NCBI GenBank assembly: GCA_947462925.1
Contig: CANHQP010000005.1
Span: 1-64,000, forward strand
Reading direction: 5' to 3'
Length of the DNA stretch: 64,000 nucleotides
From: Flavobacteriia bacterium
Lineage (GTDB): Bacteria > Bacteroidota > Bacteroidia > Flavobacteriales_D > Crocinitomicaceae
The notes below the pieces were generated by a model. That model saw nothing but the letters and a program-made list of their open reading frames with translations. It ran no database searches and was not told where the DNA came from. The position numbers and the translations under genes are program-made. Position 1 is the first letter of the stretch. Every line of letters begins with the position of its first letter. Positions 35,082 through 44,958 of the stretch are shown here, piece by piece.

Positions 35082-35368
35082 AGGTTTAATGTATTCAAAA
35101 TCGCAATGGATTAACTGGAAATTTGAAATATTTGGTTAGCTTTGGTTTTCAATCTGTTGGTATTTGAAGTATGTGAAATAGATGAGATGTGGATTTACTC
35201 TGTTGGAAAGGTTTGAATATTAATATTGAGTAATTTGGTACAAGCAAGTATAATGCATTTTTGCGCATTGTGCATAGAAAATAAGAATTGCGTCCAATTT
35301 TAACAAAATAAAGCCAGCACATAAAAAACGTCAACAATAAAATTGAATTATTTTTAAACAATAGTTGA
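35082..35368. other. Spacer ahead of the AT-rich module
   Basis: No convincing gene. A 70-codon frame on the minus strand (35149-35361) lacks family likeness and start signals. AGCCAGCACATAAAAAACGTC (from 35312) ends this spacer; its AGCCAG is inverted at 37971-37976 on the far side of the AraC-esterase module. Base composition drops sharply to the right of it. Confidence 0.4.
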
Positions 35369-36217
35369 ATGTATAATTCTGAAATATTCGAAACAAAAAA
35401 GCCTAACTCTGAAATTATAGCGCGCTATATTTCGTATTATTATTTTCATCAAAATTTCGAAGAAAATAAAGTCCAAAGAATTATTTTTTATCCAAATACA
35501 ATTAATGCAGTTACGATTTACAAAAATTCATATTTAGTATTTAAAAATAAATACATTTCAACAACAAAACCTTCTGAAAATGAAGGATTTAATTTATTTT
35601 ATTCTGGTATAAAGTCACAAATTGGTATTTCCGAAATGGAAACTCCTTTTGATAAAATAGGCATAGCTTTTGAAGCGTTAGGTATTCATCGTTTTATACA
35701 AAAACCCTATATTGATGTACTCTCAAAAAATGACAATTGTGTTTTTACTGAATTTAATGCTGATATGTTTCCAACCCTAGAAAATGTATATGCTACATAT
35801 GACTTAAATGAAAGAGTTAAAATTTTAGACGAGTATTTTCTTTCAAAACTCATCGATTTTAATGAAAAACTAATTGAAAAAGCTCTAGAATTAATTGCGA
35901 AAAATCACCAAAAATATAAAGTTTATGAATTAGCAAAAGAATTAAAAACTTCTACAAAAACATTAAATAGAAATTTTCATAAACAACTTAACTGTAGTGT
36001 AAAAGAATACCTTGATGTGTCACAATTTAGAAAATCTTTCAATCATTTTCTTGTAGGTGTTCAAAAAGAAAATTTAACTTCTTTGTCCCATCATTTTAAT
36101 TATTATGATCAATCTGAATTTATACGTCATTACAAAAAAATCACGGGAATTACGCCAAAAAAACTATTTCAAAACGTGAAACATTTTGGTGAAGAAGATA
36201 TTTTTTGGGGAAAATAA
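35369..36217 (+). CDS. AraC-family transcriptional regulator
   Basis: A 282-residue regulator. The N-terminal part (about 1-150) is an effector or dimer domain of the short DUF6597-like kind seen in Bacteroidota AraC proteins. The C-terminal part (about 175-275) is the AraC double helix-turn-helix with YKVYELAKELKTSTKTLNRN in the first and LTSLSHHFNYYDQSEFIRHYKKITGITPKKL, written here as the usual YxDQSxFxRxFKxxxGxTP signature, in the second. It is more AT-rich than surrounding genes and adjoins a secreted esterase gene 70 bases downstream on the same strand, which it may control. Confidence 0.85.
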   Translation: MYNSEIFETKKPNSEIIARYISYYYFHQNFEENKVQRIIFYPNTINAVTIYKNSYLVFKNKYISTTKPSENEGFNLFYSGIKSQIGISEMETPFDKIGIAFEALGIHRFIQKPYIDVLSKNDNCVFTEFNADMFPTLENVYATYDLNERVKILDEYFLSKLIDFNEKLIEKALELIAKNHQKYKVYELAKELKTSTKTLNRNFHKQLNCSVKEYLDVSQFRKSFNHFLVGVQKENLTSLSHHFNYYDQSEFIRHYKKITGITPKKLFQNVKHFGEEDIFWGK

Positions 36218-36287
36218 TTATAGAGTGTCTCATTTTACCAATTTTCAGAATTGACTTCCATCTACTTTTGATAAAAACTTTAATACT

Positions 36288-37967
36288 ATGAATCTTTTTT
36301 TAAATTCAATCTTAAGAGGTGTTTTAATGTTAACCTCAATCGTTTCTTTTGGACAAGAATTGACAACAATTAGAGTATCTGTTCCTAATAAAACTGACGA
36401 AGTTTATATTGTGGGCAACCAAGATAACTTAGGAAATTGGCAACCCAACAAAGTGAAATTAGATAAAATTTCAGAATATGAGAGAGAAATTTCTTTGAAA
36501 CTGACTTTTCCAGCAGAATATAAATTAACTCGTGGAAATTGGAACAGTGAAGCAGTAATAAATAAAATCTCTGGGCAGCCAAATTTCATATTAAACACTA
36601 AGCCAATAAATGTAGAATATTACAAAATACAAGGTTGGACAGACCAGATAAAAAAATTCTCGACTTACAGCGAATTTCAAATAATTGAAATAAATTCTAT
36701 AGCATTAAATCAAAAGCGAAAACTATATGTTTCACTTCCAGAAAATTACAATGATAAAATAAAATATCCTGTAATTTATGTTACAGATGCTAACAATTTA
36801 AACCATTTTGAAATTGTTTCGCAAACTATCAGACAACAATCAAATTTTTCAAATTTTCCAGAATGTATTGTTATAGGAATATATATTATTGGAGAAGAAA
36901 GAGATAAAGAATTGGACAGAACATATAAAGAAAATGGATTAAGATTTAAAGATTATATTTTTGATGAAGTAATCCCTTTTGTTAATAAAAACTATTCAAC
37001 AAGTTTATTTAAGGCAATGTATGGTCATTCTGATGGTGCAGAATTCAACCATTATTTAATGTTCGAAACGAATAATCCGTTTGATGCTTTTATAAATATT
37101 AGTGAAAACCTAAGTGATTTGTACTCTGAAAGCATTGAACCAATTAGAAATAAGTTTATTGAATTTTTAAATCATAATAAAAAACCTATTAAATATTTTA
37201 TAGCAAGTGCCAAATATGACCACGATGATTTTCGCTACAGAAGCGGTTTAGAAATAGAAAAAATTATTCAAAATAATAAAAATAATAATCTTGATTTTAA
37301 ACATAATTTATATAAAAGTTGGCATATTGATTTGGTTGGTTATTCAGTTTTAGATGCATTGCAGTTCACTTTTTCGGATTACCAAGATTATAGTTTATTT
37401 GAAAATTGTTTTACAGACGTTCAATTTAACTATGCTACGGCAAAACAAAAATTCATTGAACAAAATGAAAAATACATTCAACCTTACATAGAAAATGAAA
37501 ACTCTATCAGTGTAATTTTTCGAATTATTGATGCATCAAAAAAAGTTGATGTTTTAAATCAGCTACTTGAAAATGAAGACCCCAATATTGAAGAATATGA
37601 TTTTTATGCAAGAGCTATTTTATATGCAGAATTTAATGATATAAACACCTCATTGATGTATTGGGAAAAAGTTATCAAAGAGAATAACGAAGAATCCTTA
37701 AGAAATATAATATTCACCAAAGCAGAATATTATATTGAAACTTATATTAAAGCTGGTAAAAAAGAGCAATCATATAAAAATCTTGAAACTTTATTAAAAC
37801 AAAATCCAAAATACGAGTTAGAAATAAAATACATTTTAGCCAAAATTGGTTTGGAAAATGATATTCAAATAGAGAAAAGCAAAAAGTATTTAATACAAGT
37901 TGAAAAGGCATTTAGGGAAAATAGATTTTTTAATAAGGTGGACATTGAAAAATTGAAAAGGAAATAA
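36288..37967 (+). CDS. Secreted esterase with starch-binding-like domain
   Basis: A 559-residue protein: signal peptide (to about residue 22, SFGQE), a CBM20/48-like domain (about 27-110, VPNKTDEVYIVGNQDNLGNW), an esterase D/Fes-type alpha/beta-hydrolase (about 130-365) with VIYVTDANN, YGHSDGAEF (nucleophile Ser) and a final SWHIDLVGY (probable catalytic His), and a C-terminal helical TPR-like region. It may hydrolyse acyl esters on carbohydrate or siderophore substrates outside the cytoplasm. It is the most AT-rich gene in the window (long AAT/AAA codon runs), unlike its neighbours, and together with the AraC gene looks like a horizontal insert. Confidence 0.8.
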   Translation: MNLFLNSILRGVLMLTSIVSFGQELTTIRVSVPNKTDEVYIVGNQDNLGNWQPNKVKLDKISEYEREISLKLTFPAEYKLTRGNWNSEAVINKISGQPNFILNTKPINVEYYKIQGWTDQIKKFSTYSEFQIIEINSIALNQKRKLYVSLPENYNDKIKYPVIYVTDANNLNHFEIVSQTIRQQSNFSNFPECIVIGIYIIGEERDKELDRTYKENGLRFKDYIFDEVIPFVNKNYSTSLFKAMYGHSDGAEFNHYLMFETNNPFDAFINISENLSDLYSESIEPIRNKFIEFLNHNKKPIKYFIASAKYDHDDFRYRSGLEIEKIIQNNKNNNLDFKHNLYKSWHIDLVGYSVLDALQFTFSDYQDYSLFENCFTDVQFNYATAKQKFIEQNEKYIQPYIENENSISVIFRIIDASKKVDVLNQLLENEDPNIEEYDFYARAILYAEFNDINTSLMYWEKVIKENNEESLRNIIFTKAEYYIETYIKAGKKEQSYKNLETLLKQNPKYELEIKYILAKIGLENDIQIEKSKKYLIQVEKAFRENRFFNKVDIEKLKRK

Positions 37968-38061
37968 AAACTGGCTATACCGCTAATTTTGAAAAATGGC
38001 GGATTGAGTGCTAAAAATTAAGAAAATCAAAACATTCAATCAACCAACGAAAATTATAACA

Positions 38062-38514
38062 ATGAAGAGCAATTTTTACCTAGCAAACAGACAAAAACTA
38101 TTATTTATGGTTGAAGAACTTCATCAACGTGGTTTTGGAAAATTGAGAGTAATGCCCTCAGAATCGCCATCGGGGTTATATTGGCGCTGCAGTTTTATTG
38201 ACGAGAAAAAGAACCACGAGTTATCAGCCTCGAATTGGATCAGCTATCATGAAGGCCAAAATTCAAAAGAAGAACTAAAACTTACGACCCAAGAACTAAC
38301 AGACTTGTTTGTGAAAGAAAATTTTAATTTCTTGGAACTTTGTAAAGGCCAAAACAATGAATATGCAGAATGGTATAGCGGAATGTTAAAACAACTCGAC
38401 AATGAAGAACTGCCTTATACATTTATAGATTGGAAATTGCAAAAAGTAATTTGGGAAACATCAAACGGTAAAAAAATAGAAACTTCACCTAGCGAAGGTA
38501 AATACTATTTTTAG
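38062..38514 (+). CDS. Conserved hypothetical protein
   Basis: A 150-residue soluble protein starting MKSNFYLANRQKLLFMVEEL. No signal peptide or membrane segment. Features visible: a helical N-terminus, MPSESPSGLYWRCSF, a second helix rich in Glu and Lys, and a C-terminus ending SPSEGKYYF. I do not recognise it, although short proteins with an xSGxYWRC segment occur in flavobacteria. A longer frame from a GTG at 38008 would cover the right end of the AT-rich module, so the ATG at 38062 is more likely. Function unknown. Confidence 0.7.
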   Translation: MKSNFYLANRQKLLFMVEELHQRGFGKLRVMPSESPSGLYWRCSFIDEKKNHELSASNWISYHEGQNSKEELKLTTQELTDLFVKENFNFLELCKGQNNEYAEWYSGMLKQLDNEELPYTFIDWKLQKVIWETSNGKKIETSPSEGKYYF

Positions 38515-38607
38515 AATTAAAGAATGATCAAATAAATTGAAAAAAAGGAAAAAAATCATTTTCAAGCATTGACTTTTTGAGTTTAACTTCTAAAAGTTAT
38601 CACATAC

Positions 38608-39366
38608 TTAAAACCCTTCAAATGCGCCCAAACCGAACAACGCAAAATCATATTTCACAGGGTCGTTTGGATCGAGTTTACACAAAATGGATTGCACTTC
38701 TTCCAAGGCTGTCCAATCGTTTTGAGTTCGTTGCATCATGTCTAATTTTCGCGCAATGTTTCCAGTATGAACATCCAACGGCAAATACAATTCAGAAGTA
38801 GGAATTGAATTCCAAATTCCGAAATCTACACCACATTTATCTTTTCTGACAAACCAGCGCAACATCATGTTCAATCTTTTTGCCGAAGCGCCCTTCAAGG
38901 GATTAGAAACATGTTTTTCACTTCGATTTTCGTGTTCGACTGCAAAAAATTCGTTGCGAAAATTTACAATTCTGCCTTTCACACCAACGATTTCGTTGTG
39001 ATTTGAAAACAAAGATTCTAATGTCGATTTTTGGTAAATGTCTTTCAACGAACGAAAGAAAAAATCTAAATCTGTTGCGTTGAATGTTCTATGTACAAAA
39101 GGAATCAAGGTTTTTGGAGTTGTATAATTCAGAATAAATTCATGCGGATTGTTTCCCATGATTTTGATTAATTTCTCCCCGTTGGTAATGATTGATTTTC
39201 GATTTCCCCAAGCAATGGTTGCCATGAGTAAACCCATGATTTCAATGTCTTCTTTTTTCGAAAAGCGATGTGGAATTTGGATTGGATCCACTTCAATAAA
39301 AGCAGGATTGTTGTATTGTTCAACTTTTGAATCCAAAAATTCTTTTAATTCATCAAAAGGAATCAT
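38608..39366 (-). CDS. TIGR02757/DUF2400 family protein
   Basis: A 252-residue protein of the TIGR02757 family, recognised by HRFSKKEDIEIMGLLMATIAWGNR read as the conserved DxEIxG..A..AxGxR element, KRLNMMLRWFVRKD, and LPLDVHTGNIARKL. The fold resembles helix-hairpin-helix DNA glycosylases, but no activity is proven. It is the last gene of the ribBA-lolD-TIGR02757 run, ten bases beyond lolD, so it may be read as part of that transcript. Confidence 0.85.
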   Translation of the reverse strand: MIPFDELKEFLDSKVEQYNNPAFIEVDPIQIPHRFSKKEDIEIMGLLMATIAWGNRKSIITNGEKLIKIMGNNPHEFILNYTTPKTLIPFVHRTFNATDLDFFFRSLKDIYQKSTLESLFSNHNEIVGVKGRIVNFRNEFFAVEHENRSEKHVSNPLKGASAKRLNMMLRWFVRKDKCGVDFGIWNSIPTSELYLPLDVHTGNIARKLDMMQRTQNDWTALEEVQSILCKLDPNDPVKYDFALFGLGAFEGF

Positions 39367-39376
39367 CTATTTTCAA

Positions 39377-40027
39377 TTAAATAATAATTCCGTCTTGCAT
39401 AACGAGCTTTCTATCAGCCATGTTTGCCAAAGAATCATTGTGTGTAACAATCACAAAAGTTTGATTAAATCTTTCTCTCAAATCAAAAAACAATTGATGT
39501 AAATCGGCAGAATTTTGTGAATCTAAATTTCCAGATGGTTCGTCAGCAAAAATCACCTTTGGACTGTTTATCAAAGACCTAGCAACTGCAACACGTTGTT
39601 GTTCACCACCTGAAAGTTCATTCGGTTTGTGATTCAAACGATGAGAAATACCGAGTAAATCAAATAGTTCAGATGCTCGTTTTTTGGCATCAGAAGCAGT
39701 TTTACCTTGAATCAACGCTGGAAGAATGGCGTTTTCAATGGCTGAAAATTCTGGTAACAGTTGATGAAATTGAAAGATAAAACCGATGGAAGTATTCCGA
39801 AACTCCGCTAATTTTTTCGCGGAAAGTTGAAAAGGAATTACGCCGTCGATGGATAAACTTCCAGCATCTGGTTTTTCGAGTGTTCCCAATAACTGCAATA
39901 AAGTAGTTTTTCCCGCACCTGAAGATCCAACAATAGAAACCACTTCGCCTTGTTGAATTTCAAGACTAACGCCTTTCAAAACGTTTAAATCACCATAGTT
40001 TTTTGTCAAATTTTCAGCGCGCAACAT
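39377..40027 (-). CDS. lolD: LolD-type ABC transporter ATPase
   Basis: A 216-residue ATPase with Walker [15 protein letters not shown]-loop [12 protein letters not shown], signature [16 protein letters not shown], Walker [13 protein letters not shown] and switch His in [21 protein letters not shown] is diagnostic of LolD, the ATPase that powers lipoprotein release from the inner membrane by LolCDE; MacB and FtsE relatives are less likely. The membrane partner is not in the window. It starts one base after the ribBA stop. Confidence 0.85.
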   Translation of the reverse strand: MLRAENLTKNYGDLNVLKGVSLEIQQGEVVSIVGSSGAGKTTLLQLLGTLEKPDAGSLSIDGVIPFQLSAKKLAEFRNTSIGFIFQFHQLLPEFSAIENAILPALIQGKTASDAKKRASELFDLLGISHRLNHKPNELSGGEQQRVAVARSLINSPKVIFADEPSGNLDSQNSADLHQLFFDLRERFNQTFVIVTHNDSLANMADRKLVMQDGIII

Positions 40028-40028
40028 A

Positions 40029-41246
40029 CTATTTTCCTGTCATTTTAATTGAATGTCCCATTTTATCACGTTTGGTTTTCAAATAAGATTCGTTGTGAAT
40101 ATTGCTTTCAATTTCAATCGCTATATTTTCAACAATTTCTAAACCATACCCAACCAATCCAGTTCTTTTCGTTGGATTATTGGACATCAACTTCATTTTT
40201 GAAACACCTAAATCTCTCAAAATTTGAGCGCCAATTCCGTAATCTCTTTCGTCGCTTTTGAAACCTAACTCAATGTTGGCTTCAATGGTGTCCATTCCTT
40301 CTTCTTGCAATTTGTAGGCTTTCAGTTTATTGATTAAACCAATGCCTCTGCCCTCTTGATTCATGTACACAATGACACCTTTCCCTTCGGCTTCGATCAT
40401 TTCCATGGCTTTTTCAAGCTGTGGACCACAATCACATCTGCAAGAACCAAAAATATCGCCTGTCAAGCATGAACTATGCACACGCACTAAAACGGCTTCA
40501 TTTTCATCCCAAGTTCCTTTCACCAAAGCCAAATGTTCTTGACCAGTTGTTTTTTCCTTGTAAGCATGCAATTGAAAATTTCCAGATTTTGTTGGCATTT
40601 TTACATCCACAATTTTGTCTATCAATGAATCATGTTTCAAACGGTATTGGATCAATTGCTCGATAGAAATAATTTTCAAATCAAACTTTTTAGCCACTTC
40701 AACCAATTGAGGAAGACGCGCCATTGAACCATCTTCATTCAAGATTTCTACTAAAATTCCAGCGGATTGAAAACCAGCTAGTCTTGCTAAATCTATGGAT
40801 GCTTCGGTGTGTCCCGTTCTTCTTAAAACGCCGCCTTTTTTGGCACGCAATGGAAAAATATGTCCCGGACGACCTAAATCGCTCGGTTTTGTTTCAGGTG
40901 AAACCAATGCTTTGATTGTTTTCGCTCTATCGTGTACAGAGATTCCAGTGGTACAACCTTGACCGATTAAATCAACAGAAACAGTAAATTGAGTTTCGTG
41001 TAATACTGTGTTATTGGAGACCATAAGGTTTAATTCTAGCTCCTCACAACGTTTTTCAGAAAGCGGAGTACAAATGAGACCTCTTCCGTGGGTAGCCATA
41101 AAATTGATCATTTCCGGCGTCACCATTTCAGCAGCGGCAATGAAATCACCTTCATTCTCTCTATCTTCGTCATCGACAACAATAATTACTTTTCCTGCTT
41201 TTATTTCCGCGATTGCCTCTTCTATGCTGTTTAATTTAAAATCCAT
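40029..41246 (-). CDS. ribBA: Bifunctional DHBP synthase / GTP cyclohydrolase II
   Basis: A 405-residue fusion for riboflavin synthesis. Residues 1-205 make 3,4-dihydroxy-2-butanone 4-phosphate from ribulose 5-phosphate ([43 protein letters not shown]). Residues 206-400 are GTP cyclohydrolase II with the zinc site [15 protein letters not shown] and [11 protein letters not shown]. It heads the operon with lolD. I looked for an FMN riboswitch upstream and saw none; a TAATTTTG promoter element lies 20 bases before the ATG. Confidence 0.96.
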   Translation of the reverse strand: MDFKLNSIEEAIAEIKAGKVIIVVDDEDRENEGDFIAAAEMVTPEMINFMATHGRGLICTPLSEKRCEELELNLMVSNNTVLHETQFTVSVDLIGQGCTTGISVHDRAKTIKALVSPETKPSDLGRPGHIFPLRAKKGGVLRRTGHTEASIDLARLAGFQSAGILVEILNEDGSMARLPQLVEVAKKFDLKIISIEQLIQYRLKHDSLIDKIVDVKMPTKSGNFQLHAYKEKTTGQEHLALVKGTWDENEAVLVRVHSSCLTGDIFGSCRCDCGPQLEKAMEMIEAEGKGVIVYMNQEGRGIGLINKLKAYKLQEEGMDTIEANIELGFKSDERDYGIGAQILRDLGVSKMKLMSNNPTKRTGLVGYGLEIVENIAIEIESNIHNESYLKTKRDKMGHSIKMTGK

Positions 41247-41266
41247 GTTTTGTAGAAATTGTGGTG

Positions 41267-41274
41267 CAAAATTA
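41267..41274 (-). promoter_or_regulatory. Predicted -7 element of ribBA
   Basis: TAATTTTG on the minus strand, exact match to TAnnTTTG, followed by CACC; the ATG is 20 bases on. Confidence 0.55.
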
Positions 41275-41397
41275 CGGAATTTTCTTGGTAAAGTATATAT
41301 TGTTTGTTAAAAGGGATAATGGCGAAAAAAGTTAAAGGACTGTGGGGTGAGAGTTCGTATTAAAATCTAAATTTTCAATGATTTCAGGACTCTAAAT

Positions 41398-41675
41398 GAT
41401 TCTAACCGATAAAAACTTGTAAAGAAAGTTCTAAATCCAAAAATGAATGCGAATATTTTAGCTGATCAATTTTAAAATTTAAACAATCTCGGTAAAAGCT
41501 TTTCAAAATGAATCGAAGTTCCAGAAATGTCAATATTTTCAATGTAATAAACGATTCTAACCGATAAAAACCTTTACAAAGATTAAGAAATTAACTTGCC
41601 TTTATCTCTAAATTTGCAAAAGATTCAATTTTCTCTGTAAAATCAATGACTTAAAAGTTTCTAACCGATAAAAAC
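41398..41675 (+). repeat. Three copies of a dispersed 19-bp repeat
   Basis: GATTCTAACCGATAAAAAC occurs at 41398-41416 and 41553-41571, and with two mismatches (GTTTCTAACC...) at 41657-41675. All three face the same way, in the 508-base gap between ribBA and the second zinc-ribbon gene. Preceding sequence also shares a TTTTCAATG word in copies 1 and 2. Two further copies in opposite orientation lie at 59221 and 59400. No gene is seen in this gap. Confidence 0.85.
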
Positions 41676-41754
41676 TCTTTTTTCCAACCAAAAATTTGGA
41701 AATATGCATTTTTCTTTACTAATTTTAGTATCAAATCCTTTGAACAAACCATAA

Positions 41755-42240
41755 ATGAAAAACATTCAATTTAAAAAATCAGACAGACTTTGCTGCGTCT
41801 GCGATAAAAAATTATTCGGTCGTTCCGACAAAGTTTTCTGTGATATTCAGTGTAAAAACAAATATCACTCTGAAGTTCGAAAAAATGCTAAAAGCACAAT
41901 TACGAATAACATCAACATTCTCAAAAAAAATTACAATATTCTTTGCAGTTTACTAGGCGAAAATTGCCACAAATTTGAAATCAATAAATTGAAACTTCAA
42001 GAACTAAAATTTGATTTTAGCGTCATAACAGGCATCGACAAGGCAAACCTTGGAATTCAAACGAAAGATTTTAAATTAGAAGTATTTGAATTCAAATGGT
42101 ACCAAACTGAAAGTGATACCATTGTAATCACAAGACAAAAAGATCATTCCAATCTTTCCCCATACATGTACAAAAGATGGGTAAGATATATCAAACCTTT
42201 GCAAACTGATGAAATTCTAGATCAAGTTCAGAACATGTGA
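41755..42240 (+). CDS. Zinc-ribbon protein of unknown function, paralogue 2
   Basis: A 161-residue paralogue of the protein at 24694-25149. Shared elements in order: CCVCDKKLFGRSDKVFCDIQ then CKNKYH, the LKKNYNILCSLLGENCHKF helix, KLKLQELKFDFSVITGI, a middle segment LEVFEFKWYQ, and SPYMYKRWVRYIKPL. It has ten more residues at the end. The ribbon's Cys spacing is unchanged, so both bind a metal if either does. It is monocistronic, with the dispersed repeats as its upstream region. Function unknown; the two copies probably arose by duplication and have diverged mainly outside the ribbon. Confidence 0.75.
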   Translation: MKNIQFKKSDRLCCVCDKKLFGRSDKVFCDIQCKNKYHSEVRKNAKSTITNNINILKKNYNILCSLLGENCHKFEINKLKLQELKFDFSVITGIDKANLGIQTKDFKLEVFEFKWYQTESDTIVITRQKDHSNLSPYMYKRWVRYIKPLQTDEILDQVQNM

Positions 42241-42375
42241 CAATTAGTCGTATTTTTATCAATGGCACAATCATTGAATTTTATGTAAATCGAAAGTAAA
42301 ATAATGCTATTTATGAAGTAAAATAATTTTCATGATTAGCCGACTGACATATTGACACAAATAGAAAACACGAAA

Positions 42376-44820
42376 ATGAACGAATATACAGACAACGACT
42401 TTTTTGAATTTACAGGTGAAATTGATGATGCAGAATTCATTCCTTTGATAACTCCTGAGGAGGAGGCCATCATGAATAATGCAGAATATCCGCTAGAATT
42501 ACCCATCTTACCATTAAGAAACAATGTCCTTTTTCCTGGAGTAGTAATTCCTATTACTGTAGGTCGAGACAAGTCAATAAAATTAATCCAAGATGCAAAT
42601 AAAGGTGATAAAATTATTGGTGTTGTTTCACAATTAAATCAAGATGAAGAATCACCCGAATTCAGTGATTTACATCTGGTAGGTACGGTAGCACAAATAG
42701 TCCGTATGCTCAAAATGCCTGACGGAAGTACAACTGTAATTATCCAAGGAAAAAGACGATTTAAAATAACCACGCCAGTTCAAACCGAACCTTACATGCG
42801 GGCAAAGGTCAAATACCTAACTGAGAAAAAATTTAACGAAAAATCAGCTGAGATGGAGGTGATGTTCAAATCTATTCGTGAACAAGCCATGCAAATTATC
42901 AGGGATAGTCCAAATATACCCACTGAAGCTGGATTTGCGATTGGAAATATAGATAGTCCAACTTTCTTAGTCAATTTTATATCATCGAACATGAACGCTG
43001 ACGTTTCTAAAAAACAAGAAATGTTGGAGGAATTAGATATGAAAAAGAGGACCTACATGGTTCTTGAACACCTAACTTTAGAGGCACAAGTATTGGAAAT
43101 GAGAAATCAAATCCAATCGAAGGTCCGAAAAGACATGGACAAACAACAAAGAGAATACTTTCTAAATCAACAAATCAGAACGATTCAAGAGGAACTAGGC
43201 GACAACCCTCAAGAAAATGAAGTTCAAGAAATGTTGAAGCGTTCCAAAAAGAAAAAATGGAATGCAAAAGTTTCTAAAATCTTTGATAAAGAACTCAATA
43301 AACTTCAACGAATGAATCCTCAAGGTGCTGAATATACTGTTCAGTTGAATTACCTTGATATGTTGCTTGATCTGCCTTGGGATGAATTTACAATTGATAA
43401 ATTAGATTTAAAAAGAGCTGAAAAAATTCTGGAAAGAGATCATTTTGGCTTGGAAGATGTCAAAAAACGTATTTTAGAATATTTAGCTGTGCTAAAATTA
43501 AAAGGAGACATGAAATCTCCCATTTTATGCTTCTATGGCCCTCCCGGAGTTGGTAAAACTTCTTTGGGTAAATCTATTGCCGATGCACTCGGACGAAAAT
43601 ATGTTCGCATGTCTTTAGGTGGTGTTCACGATGAATCCGAAATCAGAGGTCATAGAAAAACATACATCGGCGCGATGCCCGGCAGAATTATCCAAAACCT
43701 GAAAAAAGCTGAAACTGCAAATCCTGTTTTTGTTTTAGATGAAATTGATAAACTTGGTAAAAGCAATCACGGCGATCCTTCTTCTGCACTGCTTGAAGTA
43801 ATGGATCCTGAACAAAACAAAGAATTTTACGATAATTACATCGAAACAGAATTCGATCTTTCTAAAGTGATGTTTATCGCAACTGCAAATTCTCTGTCTT
43901 CCATTCAAGGTCCTTTGCGCGATAGAATGGAAATTATTGAAGTGAATGGCTATACAATCGAAGAAAAAATCGAAATTGCTAAAAATCACTTAATTCCGAA
44001 ACAACTGGAAGCGCACGGAATAACTAAAAAACAGTTTTCTATTGATAAAAAAACACTTGAGAAAGTGGTTGAAGAATATACCAACGAATCAGGTGTGCGT
44101 GGTCTAGATAAAGTTATTGCCAAATTGGTCAGAAATACTGCTAGATTAATCGCAATGGAAGAAATCAGTAATCCTAAGATTCAAATTGAAAATCTAAATG
44201 ATATTTTAGGTCCTGGAAGAGCAAAAACAAAATACCTCAATAACGATGTAGCTGGTGTTGTTACTGGTTTGGCTTGGACAAGTGTTGGCGGTGACATTTT
44301 ATTCATCGAATCTTCTATCACCAAAGGAAAAGGAAAATTAACTTTAACTGGAAATTTGGGCGATGTAATGAAAGAATCGGCAATCATTGCGCTTGAATTT
44401 TTGAAATCTCACAGTCATTGGTTAAATCTGGATCAATCTGTTTTTGACAATTATAACGTTCATATTCATGTTCCTGAAGGCGCTACTCCAAAAGATGGAC
44501 CAAGCGCTGGAATAACCATGCTGAGCTCTTTGGCTTCACTTTTTAGTCAGAAAAAAATAAGAAAAAATTTAGCAATGACAGGTGAAATAACTTTGAGAGG
44601 TGATGTTTTACCAGTAGGTGGAATTAAAGAAAAAGTACTCGCTGCAAAAAGAGCTTCTATTAAAGAAATTATACTTTGCGAAAAAAATAGAAAAGACATT
44701 GAAGAAATAAAAGCAAGCTATTTGGAAGGTTTGACTTTTCACTATGTCACAACTATGAAAGAAGTTTTAGATATTGCATTAACAAATGAAAAAGTTCTAG
44801 ATGCAATTGAAATTAAGTAA
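42376..44820 (+). CDS. lon: ATP-dependent protease Lon
   Basis: An 814-residue LonA protease that degrades damaged and regulatory proteins in the cytoplasm. In order: N-terminal substrate domain (ELPILPLRNNVLFPGVVIP), a coiled-coil linker with DKQQREYFLNQQIRTIQEEL, AAA+ domain with FYGPPGVGKTSLGKSIA and VFVLDEIDKLG, and the S16 protease domain with catalytic S710 in KDGPSAGITM and K753 in GGIKEKVLAAKRA, 43 residues apart as in E. coli Lon. The ATG at 42376 is preferred to a TTG eight codons earlier. It is closed by its own terminator. Confidence 0.96.
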   Translation: MNEYTDNDFFEFTGEIDDAEFIPLITPEEEAIMNNAEYPLELPILPLRNNVLFPGVVIPITVGRDKSIKLIQDANKGDKIIGVVSQLNQDEESPEFSDLHLVGTVAQIVRMLKMPDGSTTVIIQGKRRFKITTPVQTEPYMRAKVKYLTEKKFNEKSAEMEVMFKSIREQAMQIIRDSPNIPTEAGFAIGNIDSPTFLVNFISSNMNADVSKKQEMLEELDMKKRTYMVLEHLTLEAQVLEMRNQIQSKVRKDMDKQQREYFLNQQIRTIQEELGDNPQENEVQEMLKRSKKKKWNAKVSKIFDKELNKLQRMNPQGAEYTVQLNYLDMLLDLPWDEFTIDKLDLKRAEKILERDHFGLEDVKKRILEYLAVLKLKGDMKSPILCFYGPPGVGKTSLGKSIADALGRKYVRMSLGGVHDESEIRGHRKTYIGAMPGRIIQNLKKAETANPVFVLDEIDKLGKSNHGDPSSALLEVMDPEQNKEFYDNYIETEFDLSKVMFIATANSLSSIQGPLRDRMEIIEVNGYTIEEKIEIAKNHLIPKQLEAHGITKKQFSIDKKTLEKVVEEYTNESGVRGLDKVIAKLVRNTARLIAMEEISNPKIQIENLNDILGPGRAKTKYLNNDVAGVVTGLAWTSVGGDILFIESSITKGKGKLTLTGNLGDVMKESAIIALEFLKSHSHWLNLDQSVFDNYNVHIHVPEGATPKDGPSAGITMLSSLASLFSQKKIRKNLAMTGEITLRGDVLPVGGIKEKVLAAKRASIKEIILCEKNRKDIEEIKASYLEGLTFHYVTTMKEVLDIALTNEKVLDAIEIK

Positions 44821-44834
44821 GTTACAATAAAAAA

Positions 44835-44870
44835 ATTAAAAAAGCACTTGTGTTACATAGTGCTTTTTTT
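44835..44870 (+). terminator. Terminator of lon
   Basis: AAAAAGCACT (to 44848) and AGTGCTTTTT (from 44859) form a stem with a 10-base loop, followed by a T-run to 44870. Confidence 0.85.
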
Positions 44871-44946
44871 ATTAGAATCTAGTGTCATTTAGAATATCCA
44901 CAAATCCATGTTTGAAAAAATTAATCCTTCAAACAAGGAAAGAGAC

Positions 44947-44954
44947 TAACTTTG
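44947..44954 (+). promoter_or_regulatory. Predicted -7 element of pcm
   Basis: TAACTTTG, exact match to TAnnTTTG, only four bases (TAAA) before the ATG. Confidence 0.6.
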
Positions 44955-44958
44955 TAAA

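Noticed and set aside
35149-35361. 70-residue minus-strand ORF
   Set aside because: No family likeness or start signal; lies in AT-rich spacer beside the AraC module.
41247-41397. FMN riboswitch upstream of ribBA
   Set aside because: No RFN-like helices or conserved core words; the promoter element lies only 20 bases from the ATG, leaving no room for a riboswitch leader.
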